Below, in pieces: positions 1-7,214 of a DNA stretch of 12,302 nucleotides (the first letter of the stretch is position 1; each line of letters starts with the position of its first letter). The translations under genes were made by a program, and so were the position numbers. This DNA comes from CAZDML01 sp964506645 (GTDB taxonomy: Bacteria; Elusimicrobiota; Elusimicrobia; 2-01-FULL-59-12). The DNA is taken from NCBI GenBank assembly GCA_964506645.1, contig CAZDML010000060.1:1-12302 (forward strand). Reading direction: 5' to 3'. The notes under the pieces are model-generated. The model was not told where the DNA came from. It was given only the letters and a program-made list of their open reading frames with translations, and searched no databases.

Positions 1-1
1 A

Positions 2-196
2 ATGAGGGAGAATAGATGCTACGATAGCTGTATGACTCTCTGCGCCAACTGCAAGTTAAAGAAGTCCCGCTGGTCTGGTGTCCACGGATTTGTGATTGGT
101 AAGAAGAAATACTGTTGTTTTGGTTGTGGATTTACCGGCTGTACCTGTATCGAACCCGTCAAACGCAAAACCCCTCCTGCCCCACCCTCCCGTTAG
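2..196 (+). CDS. Small cysteine-rich putative metal-binding protein (5' end may be cut by the window edge)
   Basis: A 64-residue frame with eight cysteines, most of them arranged as CxxC near residue 14 followed about 20 residues later by YCCFGC and then CTC. The spacing CxxC...YCCxGC loosely resembles the N-terminal metal-binding module in front of heavy-metal P-type ATPases, but no membrane segments follow, so it would be a stand-alone domain. The C-terminus is basic and proline-rich. The frame is open to base 1 of the window, so the real start may lie upstream; no ribosome binding site can be judged. The next 216 bases hold no convincing gene. It is either a small metal-binding protein or the tail of a longer one; function is unknown. 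Confidence 0.45.
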   Translation: MRENRCYDSCMTLCANCKLKKSRWSGVHGFVIGKKKYCCFGCGFTGCTCIEPVKRKTPPAPPSR

Positions 197-412
197 ATTT
201 ACTGAAAATTCCAGCTCTAAAATGCCAAGTCCTGTGGGATGGAGGGAACAACATCTGTGGACCAGGCAAGCACTTACAGAATAGTAGAGGTGGTTTTCCC
301 CAAAAGACCCAAGTTTGGCTAATAGAAAAATCATTGATTTTGTCATTCGGACGTAACATACATACGTTATAGTTGTAGTGAAGTGAGTTGGTGAAAGCAA
401 AAGGAGCTTCTT

Positions 413-808
413 ATGCAAACACTTCTCGTCACGCTTTTTCTGTTAGCATCCGCACTCCCCGCATGGTCAGCGCAAAATCAAACGATGTCGAGTGAAAATT
501 TTGGTGGGCTAGTGAAAGAATGCAAAGATCTTATGTGTAAAGGAGTCGATACCAAAGGATTGCCGCGCTGTAGTACGAACAGTATTGAAAATGGGACGTG
601 CCGTAAGGTGAGTACGGTCAAAGGAACGTTGCCTAAAGATTCGCGATGCTGTCAGGGCGGTGACCTTGTTGAAATGAAAGAATGCTGGGTTAATTTTTAT
701 AGCTGCACGCTTATTGGGGATGACCCGGATTGTTACTATGTAGGAAATGCGGGCAACGTCGTTCACTCTAACGATAAAAATTGTGCCTCAGGCCAAGCTC
801 TCGACTAA
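413..808 (+). CDS. Small exported cysteine-rich hypothetical protein
   Basis: 131 residues. The start is well supported by AAGGAG at 401-406, six bases before ATG. Residues 1-20 form a classical signal peptide (short n-region, hydrophobic LLVTLFLLASALP core, AxSA cleavage site before Q21). The mature part of about 111 residues carries ten cysteines (37, 42, 53, 63, 79, 80, 91, 98, 107, 124). This even number suggests a small periplasmic or secreted domain with up to five disulfide bonds. No family is recognised. It stands alone: the next gene converges on it from the other strand with an 89-bp gap in which I see no clear terminator. Its function is unknown. Together with the gene at 2917-3225 it makes two exported Cys-rich small proteins within 3 kb. 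Confidence 0.75.
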   Translation: MQTLLVTLFLLASALPAWSAQNQTMSSENFGGLVKECKDLMCKGVDTKGLPRCSTNSIENGTCRKVSTVKGTLPKDSRCCQGGDLVEMKECWVNFYSCTLIGDDPDCYYVGNAGNVVHSNDKNCASGQALD

Positions 809-897
809 TGTGAGCGTATCTCGCATCTGAAAGATTAGTCCTGTGTAGCCACTGCGCTCTTCCCATCCGCTAAGCCATACTCATTTCGTTCCCGTCT

Positions 898-1563
898 TTA
901 CTCACGCAAAATAAGGCGATCTCGTTCTTCAGAGAGAATGGCGTAATTGCTAAGAAACGTCAGATTCTTCATTTTTTCAGTGGCAACCAGAATGGGCTTT
1001 TGAGCTGGACTGGTTTTGTAGTAGAAAATCACATGGGTCCCTTTTCGCCGATTGACCTCCTCCACGGTGTACTCGTAATCTGGAAGTCCCGATTTCTTTT
1101 CCTCGGCTGGGATGACACGTCGCTCAAATTCTCGGAAGATGCCATACCGGGGACCGGTACTGACATTGCGGTTGTCCCATAGTTCGATGCCTTTTTCTGG
1201 ATTGTTAATTTGCGTTGGAATGGCAAATTGTTTGAGGGATGCAGCACGGTAGGCCGCCGGAGTGGGAGGCGGAGCAACGTATTTCGAAGACCGCCATATT
1301 TTGAAGACTTTTTTGAGAGCTCCTTTTTTGTCGTAGATGTGAATCACGGTATGAGACCGATTCTGTGCATACCGAATAATGGCTTTTCCTCCTTTCCACG
1401 GACCTGAGAGGTACTGTTTTACAACATAGGATCCCTTAGAGGGTGGCTGGTGCCCTAGAGGAGGGGGAAACTCAGGCCTGGTTTGTGCGGCGAGGGAGCT
1501 AATTTCAGAGCCAATGACCCAAACGGCTGTAAGCAGAGCTGTAAAGTATTTTTTGATAAACAT
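898..1563 (-). CDS. Exported hypothetical protein
   Basis: 221 residues if translation begins at the ATG at 1561-1563. The frame extends upstream to an ATG at 1644, but the residues encoded there look non-coding, whereas the 1563 start gives a clean signal peptide: FIKK, a hydrophobic stretch at residues 7-17, and a cleavage site LAA before Q27. No good Shine-Dalgarno sequence is visible at either start. The mature protein is rich in basic and aromatic residues, has a proline stretch APPPTP near residue 100, and has no cysteine in the mature region. No known domain is recognised. It converges with the 413-808 gene. It is probably periplasmic or envelope-associated. Confidence 0.7.
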   Translation of the reverse strand: MFIKKYFTALLTAVWVIGSEISSLAAQTRPEFPPPLGHQPPSKGSYVVKQYLSGPWKGGKAIIRYAQNRSHTVIHIYDKKGALKKVFKIWRSSKYVAPPPTPAAYRAASLKQFAIPTQINNPEKGIELWDNRNVSTGPRYGIFREFERRVIPAEEKKSGLPDYEYTVEEVNRRKGTHVIFYYKTSPAQKPILVATEKMKNLTFLSNYAILSEERDRLILRE

Positions 1564-1684
1564 GGTGGGAGTGTAAAGGGCGTCCTTTTTATTTTCAAGG
1601 GGAAAATTTTTCACCGTGCATAGGGGCAAGCCAAAAGACGTCATGTTCGGAAAAATGAATAATACGCCCGTTCAGACTCTAAGA

Positions 1685-1700
1685 AGTGATGCCAATCACT
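1685..1700. repeat. Short perfect inverted repeat directly before the ORF6N gene
   Basis: AGTGAT, a four-base loop (GCCA), then ATCACT. The repeat ends immediately before the AGGAGG ribosome binding site (1701-1706) of the 1711 gene. It could be a small operator, perhaps for autoregulation by the DNA-binding product, or an mRNA hairpin next to the ribosome binding site. At this size chance is also possible. Confidence 0.35.
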
Positions 1701-1710
1701 AGGAGGAGCC

Positions 1711-2241
1711 ATGAGCAAGGAAGAAATCGAAAAGCGGATTTATAAGATTCGAGGTCGACAGGTCATGCTGGATGCGGATCTCGCCCATTTATATCAGGTC
1801 CCAACAAAGCGTCTTAATGAGCAAGTCAGACGAAATCTCTTTCGTTTCCCATCGGACTTTATGTTTCAACTTTCGACGATTGAGGCCGAGTCTTTGAGGT
1901 ACCAAATGGGTACCTCAAGAAATATCCGGTCGCAAATTGCGACCGCATCCAAGCGTAATGTCCGGTACTTACCTTTTGCTTTCACGGAGCATGGGGTCGC
2001 TATGCTGTCTTGTGTGCTCCATAGTAAACAGGCGGTATTGGTGAATATCGCCATTATTCGCGCGTTTATTCAGCTGCGGCATGCCGTGCTATCCAGCCGG
2101 GATGTCGCTCGTCGGGTGGAAAAGCTGGAAGGAAAAGTGGATGTTCACGATACCGATATTCGGCTGTTGGTGCAGGATGTGGATCAACTGAAGAGGAAGA
2201 AATTGCTGGACTCGCCGATCGGCCCGCCTGAAATCGTCTAA
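1711..2241 (+). CDS. ORF6N domain-containing DNA-binding protein
   Basis: 176 residues with AGGAGG at 1701-1706 ahead of ATG. Residues about 10-98 match the ORF6N domain: I-Y-x-I-R-G-x-x-V-M-L-D-x-D-L-A-x-L-Y-x-V-x-T-x-x-L-N-x-x-V-R-R-N, then F-R-F-P-x-D-F-M-F-Q-L, and later R-Y-L-P-F-A-F-T-E-H-G-V-A-M-L. ORF6N is a DNA-binding domain common in phage antirepressor-like proteins and in chromosomal genes of probable mobile origin. Residues about 128-163 form a charged heptad-like region, likely a coiled coil for oligomerisation. Just before the RYLPFAFTEHG block the similar pieces RYQMGTSRN and RSQIATASKRN sit in tandem, suggesting a small internal duplication. There are no phage genes around it. 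It is a likely horizontally acquired, stand-alone regulator with unknown target. Confidence 0.85.
   Translation: MSKEEIEKRIYKIRGRQVMLDADLAHLYQVPTKRLNEQVRRNLFRFPSDFMFQLSTIEAESLRYQMGTSRNIRSQIATASKRNVRYLPFAFTEHGVAMLSCVLHSKQAVLVNIAIIRAFIQLRHAVLSSRDVARRVEKLEGKVDVHDTDIRLLVQDVDQLKRKKLLDSPIGPPEIV
1894..1918. repeat. Perfect 10-bp inverted repeat inside the ORF6N coding sequence
   Basis: Arms TTGAGGTACC and GGTACCTCAA are separated by five bases (AAATG). It lies in codons about 62-69 of the ORF6N gene and would form a strong mRNA hairpin or a DNA-binding palindrome. It coincides with the first copy of the small internal protein duplication. Confidence 0.6.
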
Positions 2242-2253
2242 ATTCAAGCTGGT

Positions 2254-2691
2254 TTAACTTTGGGGGAAAGGCTTGGATGCCGATGGGCGCTTTAATCGCC
2301 ATAAGCCATAGGCGGTGGAGGGCAGTATGAGAATGTGTAAAAACAGAAAACTTTTGAAGACCATTGGGATATAGCTTTGTAAAAGCCGATCTCTGTAGGA
2401 TCCTGCAACTCCATCCGACACCGCCATGCTCATGCCGCCGATCATATTCACAGCGATAAAGGTGAGAGCCAGATAGAGACCACTTTTTCCAAGATAGAGA
2501 ATCCATTTTTGTGCCTTGGGATATCGCTGAGCCAGATACAGCGTGCCAGCCATGTAGGGGAGTAGGATAATCAGTAAGAATGAAAAGAGACCCAGGGGAA
2601 GCACGCTGAGAAGTACTTCAGGCAAGTAAATAGATAACCCGTCCTTGCAATAACGCCATAACGCTATAAAAAAGTGCTTGATTCGATTCAT
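2254..2691 (-). CDS. Small integral membrane protein of unknown function
   Basis: 145 residues with three clearly hydrophobic stretches at about 23-53 (long, perhaps two passes around LPLGLFSFLLIILLP), 69-90 and 109-131. The N-terminus is basic and the C-terminus (WRLKRP...) positively charged. An AAAGGAA-type ribosome binding site lies about seven bases before the ATG, and a good promoter lies at 2711-2739. It converges with the ORF6N gene, with only 12 bp between the stops. No family is recognised. Confidence 0.7.
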   Translation of the reverse strand: MNRIKHFFIALWRYCKDGLSIYLPEVLLSVLPLGLFSFLLIILLPYMAGTLYLAQRYPKAQKWILYLGKSGLYLALTFIAVNMIGGMSMAVSDGVAGSYRDRLLQSYIPMVFKSFLFLHILILPSTAYGLWRLKRPSASKPFPQS

Positions 2692-2710
2692 AGTTTCTGT
2701 TCCTTTCGGT

Positions 2711-2739
2711 ACTATACATTCGATAGGTCAGCGGTTCAA
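2711..2739 (-). promoter_or_regulatory. Sigma-70-like promoter for the 2254-2691 membrane protein gene
   Basis: On the minus strand there is TTGAAC (2739-2734), a 17-bp spacer, then TATAGT (2716-2711). The -10 lies about 20 bp ahead of the ATG at 2691, leaving a short leader that holds the ribosome binding site. Confidence 0.55.
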
Positions 2740-2785
2740 TGTTCACAGGCGAAGATAGGGGAAGGCAGGAGTTTATCCACAACGA

Positions 2786-2832
2786 GGTCTGTCCCTTTTG
2801 ACCGCGTAGTTTTCAGCCTGGGGTCAGACCCC
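2786..2832. repeat. Two REP-like palindromic fragments
   Basis: GGGGTC-A-GACCCC at 2820-2832 is a perfect interrupted palindrome followed by TTTCG. A diverged version, GGTCTGTCCCTTTT, lies at 2786-2799. Read on the minus strand, both have the form (A)AAGGG followed by a tri-base core and GACC. Extragenic palindromes of the type GGGGTCTGACCCC are common near REP-associated tyrosine transposases. No transposase gene is present here, so these would be solitary copies or remnants. Confidence 0.4.
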
Positions 2833-2850
2833 TTTCGGAGCATTTAGGTC

Positions 2851-2879
2851 TTGTATGCCAGAAAAAGCACCGATATACT
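2851..2879 (+). promoter_or_regulatory. Promoter candidate for the 2917-3225 gene
   Basis: TTGTAT (2851-2856), a 17-bp spacer, then TATACT (2874-2879). The predicted transcript start near 2886 lies downstream of the alternative ATG at 2854-2900 positions of the open frame and upstream of the ribosome binding site at 2901. It therefore also supports the ATG at 2917 as the true start. Confidence 0.45.
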
Positions 2880-2916
2880 TTTTTCCGTAAGGCAGAAAAT
2901 GGGAGGTATAAGGCAA

Positions 2917-3225
2917 ATGAAGAAATATTCAATTGTTGCGCTGGGTCTCGGTATCCTCACATGCTTCATCAGTTCTCCAGCATCTTCTGCGCCTGCGAGG
3001 AAATTATCCCAGGAACCTCAGTACGTGTTAGCCTGTTGTAAGTGCTACAACAAGGACGGAAAACTTATCGGTGAATTCCCGGGTGTAACGCTGGGAGGAG
3101 AGTTAAAATCTTGCAGACCTCTATGCCAGACGCTGCCTGGGTGGGGTGGGGGGGTCGGCGCCTACTACGGTAATAACGGAATGTGTACGGCGCCGGTTGT
3201 GACCGAGCCGCCCGTGATCAATTAA
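2917..3225 (+). CDS. Small exported cysteine-rich hypothetical protein
   Basis: 102 residues. The start at 2917 was chosen over in-frame upstream codons because GGGAGG lies at 2901-2906, a promoter sits just upstream, and this start gives a proper signal peptide: MKKYS, a hydrophobic core LGLGILTCFI, and an SSA cleavage site around residue 25. The mature part has six cysteines (40, 41, 43, 66, 70, 90), with CCxC at the front, and a glycine-rich stretch near 76-82. It ends in a proline-rich tail. A metal-binding or disulfide-stabilised periplasmic protein is plausible; no family is recognised. A strong terminator follows 30 bp after the stop, so it is a monocistronic unit. Confidence 0.7.
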   Translation: MKKYSIVALGLGILTCFISSPASSAPARKLSQEPQYVLACCKCYNKDGKLIGEFPGVTLGGELKSCRPLCQTLPGWGGGVGAYYGNNGMCTAPVVTEPPVIN

Positions 3226-3254
3226 TCTTTTCTCGAATTACTCTAGACATAATG

Positions 3255-3288
3255 AAAGCCGCCCATCTTATGGATGGGCGGCTTTTTT
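3255..3288 (+). terminator. Rho-independent terminator
   Basis: A 13-bp perfect stem, AAAGCCGCCCATC (3255-3267) pairing with GATGGGCGGCTTT (3273-3285), has a five-base loop and runs into six T residues (3283-3288). It ends the 2917-3225 transcript. On the minus strand it lies 25 bp after the nrdJ stop, but the T tract on that side is weak (TTTCATT), so it may act there less efficiently. Confidence 0.9.
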
Positions 3289-3312
3289 ATTTAGTTTCTA
3301 AATGTTGCCGAA

Positions 3313-6300
3313 TTAGCTGCAGCCACTGGTGGTGCCGCAGGTGTCGCACTTGAGGCACGTGCCGTTGCGGACCATGGTGAACTGTCCGCATTCGCGGCAG
3401 GCGTCGCCTTCATAGCCTTTGAGCTTGGCCTGGCGAACTTTCTCGGCCGTGTTGGTGATCGGCGGAGGATTCACGACCGGGGCTTTGAAGCCGGCGACGT
3501 TGGGCGCTGCAGCGGGCGCTGCCGGAGCCGGCGCGGCGGAGGCACTTACGTCGGCTGTTTTCTTGGGTTGATTGGTTGTATGCGACGAATGCGGTTTAAA
3601 GGTTGTGACCGGTGCCGGCTGGTTCTGATCGAGCACGCGTTCTTCCACCACTTCTTCATCGATGTACTCAATCGGGTCAGACGGTAGGCGCGTGGAGCTG
3701 GCGCGCAGATCTTCGGCCGTCACTTGGGCCAGGTCCTGGCGGTCGAGGTAGCTGATGGCCAGTTCGCGGAAGATGTAGTCGATGATGGAGGTCGACATCT
3801 TAATCTGCGGATTGCCCACGACCATCCCATGCGGCTCAAAGCGCGTGAACACAAACGCTTCGACAAATTCTTCCAACGGCACGCCGTGCTGCAGTCCGAG
3901 TGAGATGGCGATAGAGAAACAGTTCATGAGGGATCGGAACGCGGCGCCTTCTTTGTGCATATCGACAAAGATTTCGCCGAGAGATTCATCCTCGTATTCC
4001 CCGGTGCGCAGGTAAATGGTATGTCCGCCGATTTTTGCTTTTTGCGTGTACCCTGCGCGGCGATCCGGTAAGCGGCGGCGGCGTGCGAGGTAGCGGTGCA
4101 CGATCTTCTCGGCGATCTTCAGCGGTCCGCCGGACAAGTCGTCGGTCGAAACAATTTGACCGCCGTCGGAGTCCGAGGTTGTGTTTAGAGGCTGGCTGAG
4201 CTTGGACCCATCGCGGTACAAGGCGATCGCTTTAAGCATGAGCTGCCAGGACTCGAGGTAGGCTTCATCAATTTCACGAAGCGTGGCTTCGTGCGGGAAG
4301 TTGATGGTCTTGGAGATCGCGCCCGAGATAAACGGTTGGGCGGCGGCCATCATACGCAGGTGGGCGCGTGGGGCGATGAAGCGTTTGCCCTTGGTTCCGC
4401 ACTTGTTGGCGCAGTCAAACACTGGATAGTGCTCGTTCTTTAAGTGCGGTGCGCCTTCGATCGTCATCGTGCCGCAGACATATTCGTTGGCCATGGTAAT
4501 CTCGTCCTGCGAGTAGCCGAGGTGCTTGAGGATCGAGAAGTTCCAATCGGAAAGCTGTTCATCGGTGAGGCCGAGTGTTTCTTTGCAGAACGCTTCTCCC
4601 AGCGTGAACTGGTTAAAGGCGAACGGCACTTCAAAGGCCTGCGGGAGCGCCGCTTCGACTTTGGCCAGAACCTCATCAGTAAAGCCTTTGGACTTCAGGC
4701 TTTCCGGGGTCAGGGTCGGACATCCTGTCAGGGTGCCGGAACCTTTACAGTAGCGGACAATGTCTTCAATCTGGGAATGCGAATACCCGAGGGCTTTGAG
4801 CGCGGGCGGGAGCGACTGGTTGATGATCTTCATGTACCCGCCGCCGGCCAGTTTCTTAAATTTCACAAGTGCGAAATCCGGCTCGATGCCGGTGGTGTCG
4901 CAGTCCATCGCGAGGCCAATCGTGCCGGTGGGCGCGATGACCGTGACTTGGGCGTTGCGGTAGCCAAACATTTCGCCGAGTTCCAGCGCCCGGTCGGCTT
5001 CATGGCGGGCCGCAAACAGGAGGTCCTGCGGGCAGTGCGCCGGGTTGATGTGGACCGGAGCGACCGACAGGCCTTCGTATTCTTCTTTGTCGGTGACATA
5101 GGCCGCACGGCGGTGGTTGCGGATGACTTTCAGCATCGCTTCCTTATTACGTTCATAGGCCGGGAAGGGGCCGACTTCTTTGGCCATTTCCGCGGAGGTC
5201 GCGTACGAGCCCATGTGCATGATACAGGTCAGTGCGCCATCGATCGCGCGGGCTTTATCGGAATCGTAGGGAATCCCCTGCACCATGAGGAGCGCACCGA
5301 GGTTGGCGTACCCAAGGCCGAGGGTTCTATAAAGGTAGGACTTCTCGGCGATGGGGCGGCTGGGGAACTGCGCCATGGTGACGCTGATTTCCAGGGTAAT
5401 CGTCCAAAGGCGCGTGGCGTGGCGATAGGCTTCCACGTTAAAGCGCGAGGTGTTTAAGTCGAAAAATTTCATCAGGTTGATGGACGCGAGGTTGCAGGCC
5501 GTGTCGTCCAGGAACATGTATTCCGAGCAGGGGTTCGAAGCGTTGATGCGGCCATCTTCCGGGCAGGTGTGCCACTCGTTGATGGTTGTATCGTACTGCA
5601 GACCCGGATCGGCGCAGGCCCAGGCGGCGTAACAGATCTGGTCCCAGAGTTCTTTGGCCTTCACCATTTTGCAGGCTTTGGGTTCGCGACCTTCTTTGGC
5701 GGCTTTGGCTTTTTCCACGCGCCACAGGAGCGGCCATTCGCCGTCAGCGAGAAGGGTTTCCATGAAGGCGTTCGGCACGCGGACTGAATTGTTTGAGTTC
5801 TGACCGGCGACCGTCACATAGGCTTCGGAGTTCCAGTCGGTGTTGTATTCCGGGAAGTCGATGCCGGTCACGCCCTGAGAGGCAAGCTCGATGACGCGTT
5901 CCACGTAATTTTGCGGAATCATCGCATTCTGCGCCGCGCGAACAGCCGCTGCCAGACGGGTGTTTTTCTTGCGGTCTAGGCGTTCGGTGACTTCCGGCCA
6001 GCCGTGGACGGCTTTAATAATTTCGTTTAAGTGTTTGCGGCAGAGCTTCGAACCCGTAACCAGCGCGGCAACCTTCTGCTCTTCCTTGGTTTTCCACTGG
6101 ATGTACTCTTCGATATCGGGGTGGTCGAGATCGAGCGTGACCATTTTGGCGGCGCGGCGGGTGGTGCCGCCAGATTTGATGGCGCCGGCGGCGCGGTCCC
6201 CTATTTTAAGGAAGGACATGAGGCCGGAGGATTTGCCGCCTCCAGAGAGGGGTTCGCCGGAACCGCGAATGTCTGAGAAATTGGAGCCAGTCCCTGAACC

Positions 6301-7008
6301 GTATTTGAAGATACGAGCTTCACGCACCCAAAGGTCCATGATGCCTCCCGGGTTGACCAGGTCATCGGTGACGGACTGAATAAAGCAGGCGTGCGGTTGG
6401 GGGTGTTCGTAGGCATTGACGGACTGCTTCATTTCGCCGGTCTTGGGGTCGACATAGTAGTGGCCCTGCGCCGGCCCTTCGATGCCGTAGGCCCAGTTCA
6501 GGCCGGTGTTGAACCATTGCGGGGAATTCGGCGCCGCCATCTGGTTGGCCAACATGTAAAGCATGTCGTTGTAGTAGGCCTTGGCGTCATTTTCGGTTTT
6601 AAAATAGTTGTGTTTCCAACCCCAGTAAGTCCAGCAGCCGGCCAAGCGGTGAAAGACCTGGAGGGCGTCTTTTTCTGGACCAAATCGCTCATTTTCGGGA
6701 AGGTCTTTGAGCGCGTCCTGATCCGGTACGGAGCGTTGCATCCATTCCGGTACGCCCACTTCCTTTACTTTCTTTGTTTTAGAAGGAATGCCCGCTTTAC
6801 GGAAATATTTTTGAGCAATGATGTCGGTCGCCACCTGCGACCATCCTTGCGGAATGCGGATGTTGTTCATTTCAAACACCACCGAGCCGTCTGGATTGCG
6901 GATCATGGAGGTGCGCTGATCCCAGGCGAGTGCATGGATCGGATCTTGTCCCGCGGGGACAAAACGGCTCTGCACAGACAGGCCTGGCGTGGTGGTTTTT
7001 TGACTCAT
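3313..7008 (-). CDS. nrdJ: Adenosylcobalamin-dependent (class II) ribonucleoside-diphosphate reductase
   Basis: 1231 residues, the long form of the class II enzyme, which reduces ribonucleotides to deoxyribonucleotides using a B12-generated thiyl radical and needs no oxygen. Visible landmarks: APNSPQWFNTGL (159-170); HACF with the first redox cysteine C208; NPCSE (492-496) giving the catalytic N492, C494 and E496; and the partner redox cysteine C505 in CNLASINL, 11 residues after C494 as in characterised class II enzymes. Further on come the PTGTIGLAMDCDTTGIEPDF block and a TSCPD-type domain (GGHTIYLRTGEYEDESLGEIF...). After an Ala/Pro-rich linker, the tail is a Cys-rich zinc-finger-like segment with cysteines at 1204, 1207, 1218, 1221, 1224 and 1230, expected to shuttle electrons to the active site. 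AAGGAG at 7014-7019 precedes the ATG. Two promoters and an NrdR box lie upstream. The large plus-strand open frames inside it are shadows. Confidence 0.97.
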   Translation of the reverse strand: MSQKTTTPGLSVQSRFVPAGQDPIHALAWDQRTSMIRNPDGSVVFEMNNIRIPQGWSQVATDIIAQKYFRKAGIPSKTKKVKEVGVPEWMQRSVPDQDALKDLPENERFGPEKDALQVFHRLAGCWTYWGWKHNYFKTENDAKAYYNDMLYMLANQMAAPNSPQWFNTGLNWAYGIEGPAQGHYYVDPKTGEMKQSVNAYEHPQPHACFIQSVTDDLVNPGGIMDLWVREARIFKYGSGTGSNFSDIRGSGEPLSGGGKSSGLMSFLKIGDRAAGAIKSGGTTRRAAKMVTLDLDHPDIEEYIQWKTKEEQKVAALVTGSKLCRKHLNEIIKAVHGWPEVTERLDRKKNTRLAAAVRAAQNAMIPQNYVERVIELASQGVTGIDFPEYNTDWNSEAYVTVAGQNSNNSVRVPNAFMETLLADGEWPLLWRVEKAKAAKEGREPKACKMVKAKELWDQICYAAWACADPGLQYDTTINEWHTCPEDGRINASNPCSEYMFLDDTACNLASINLMKFFDLNTSRFNVEAYRHATRLWTITLEISVTMAQFPSRPIAEKSYLYRTLGLGYANLGALLMVQGIPYDSDKARAIDGALTCIMHMGSYATSAEMAKEVGPFPAYERNKEAMLKVIRNHRRAAYVTDKEEYEGLSVAPVHINPAHCPQDLLFAARHEADRALELGEMFGYRNAQVTVIAPTGTIGLAMDCDTTGIEPDFALVKFKKLAGGGYMKIINQSLPPALKALGYSHSQIEDIVRYCKGSGTLTGCPTLTPESLKSKGFTDEVLAKVEAALPQAFEVPFAFNQFTLGEAFCKETLGLTDEQLSDWNFSILKHLGYSQDEITMANEYVCGTMTIEGAPHLKNEHYPVFDCANKCGTKGKRFIAPRAHLRMMAAAQPFISGAISKTINFPHEATLREIDEAYLESWQLMLKAIALYRDGSKLSQPLNTTSDSDGGQIVSTDDLSGGPLKIAEKIVHRYLARRRRLPDRRAGYTQKAKIGGHTIYLRTGEYEDESLGEIFVDMHKEGAAFRSLMNCFSIAISLGLQHGVPLEEFVEAFVFTRFEPHGMVVGNPQIKMSTSIIDYIFRELAISYLDRQDLAQVTAEDLRASSTRLPSDPIEYIDEEVVEERVLDQNQPAPVTTFKPHSSHTTNQPKKTADVSASAAPAPAAPAAAPNVAGFKAPVVNPPPITNTAEKVRQAKLKGYEGDACRECGQFTMVRNGTCLKCDTCGTTSGCS

Positions 7009-7060
7009 GGGCGGCTCCTTAGATTCTGGCTTTCGGTACTACAGGTGGTTGAGACTGTTA

Positions 7061-7089
7061 AAAATACACTATATGTAGTGGCAAGTCAA
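7061..7089 (-). promoter_or_regulatory. Proximal nrdJ promoter
   Basis: On the minus strand there is TTGACT (7089-7084), a 17-bp spacer, then TATTTT (7066-7061). The predicted transcript start is near 7054, 46 bp before the nrdJ ATG. The spacer is occupied by the NrdR box, an arrangement that would let NrdR block polymerase directly. Confidence 0.6.
7066..7081. promoter_or_regulatory. NrdR box (ribonucleotide reductase repressor operator)
   Basis: ACACTATATGTAGTGG matches the palindromic NrdR-box consensus ACACTATATATAGTGT at 14 of 16 positions. NrdR is the ATP/dATP-sensing zinc-ribbon repressor of nrd genes, and its boxes usually come in pairs about three helical turns apart. A degenerate partner with core ACTACAGGTGGT sits at 7036-7051, centre-to-centre 30 bp, matching 8 of 16. 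The nrdR gene is not in this window. Confidence 0.8.
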
Positions 7090-7099
7090 CAATGCCACT
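7077..7099. repeat. Inverted repeat enclosing the -35 element of the proximal nrdJ promoter
   Basis: AGTGGCA (7077-7083) and TGCCACT (7093-7099) are perfect arms around a nine-base loop containing the TTGACT hexamer. One arm overlaps the NrdR box. In transcripts from the distal promoter it would be a 7-bp leader hairpin. Confidence 0.5.
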
Positions 7100-7168
7100 G
7101 CGCGCGTCGAAAAACGATATTTACAGACTATGGCGACTTTGTTTTTTATGTTTGGAAAGGACCTTACT

Positions 7169-7196
7169 ACTATACTCCGGATTTTTTTTGTGTCAA
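7169..7196 (-). promoter_or_regulatory. Distal nrdJ promoter
   Basis: On the minus strand there is TTGACA (7196-7191), a 16-bp spacer with an eight-A tract, then TATAGT (7174-7169). The hexamers match consensus at 6/6 and 5/6 positions, the best promoter in the window. It begins 19 bp after the glutaredoxin stop and points to nrdJ, predicting a leader of roughly 155 nt. It lacks an NrdR box, so it could give constitutive expression. Confidence 0.65.
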
Positions 7197-7214
7197 GTTT
7201 TCGAGGGAGAAAAA

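Noticed and set aside
345..373. Promoter for the 413-808 gene (TATAGT at 368-373)
   Set aside because: The -10 is acceptable but no -35 hexamer with more than three matches lies at the right distance.
2851..2916. Longer N-terminus for the 2917-3225 protein
   Set aside because: The earlier start codons lack a ribosome binding site, overlap the candidate promoter, and would bury the signal peptide.
4444..5457. 337-residue open frame on the plus strand inside nrdJ
   Set aside because: It lies antisense to a fully conserved nrdJ, has biased shadow composition and no ribosome binding site.
7009..7214. Cobalamin riboswitch in the nrdJ leader
   Set aside because: No B12-box-like sequence or suitable multi-stem fold was seen; the region is explained by promoters and the NrdR box.
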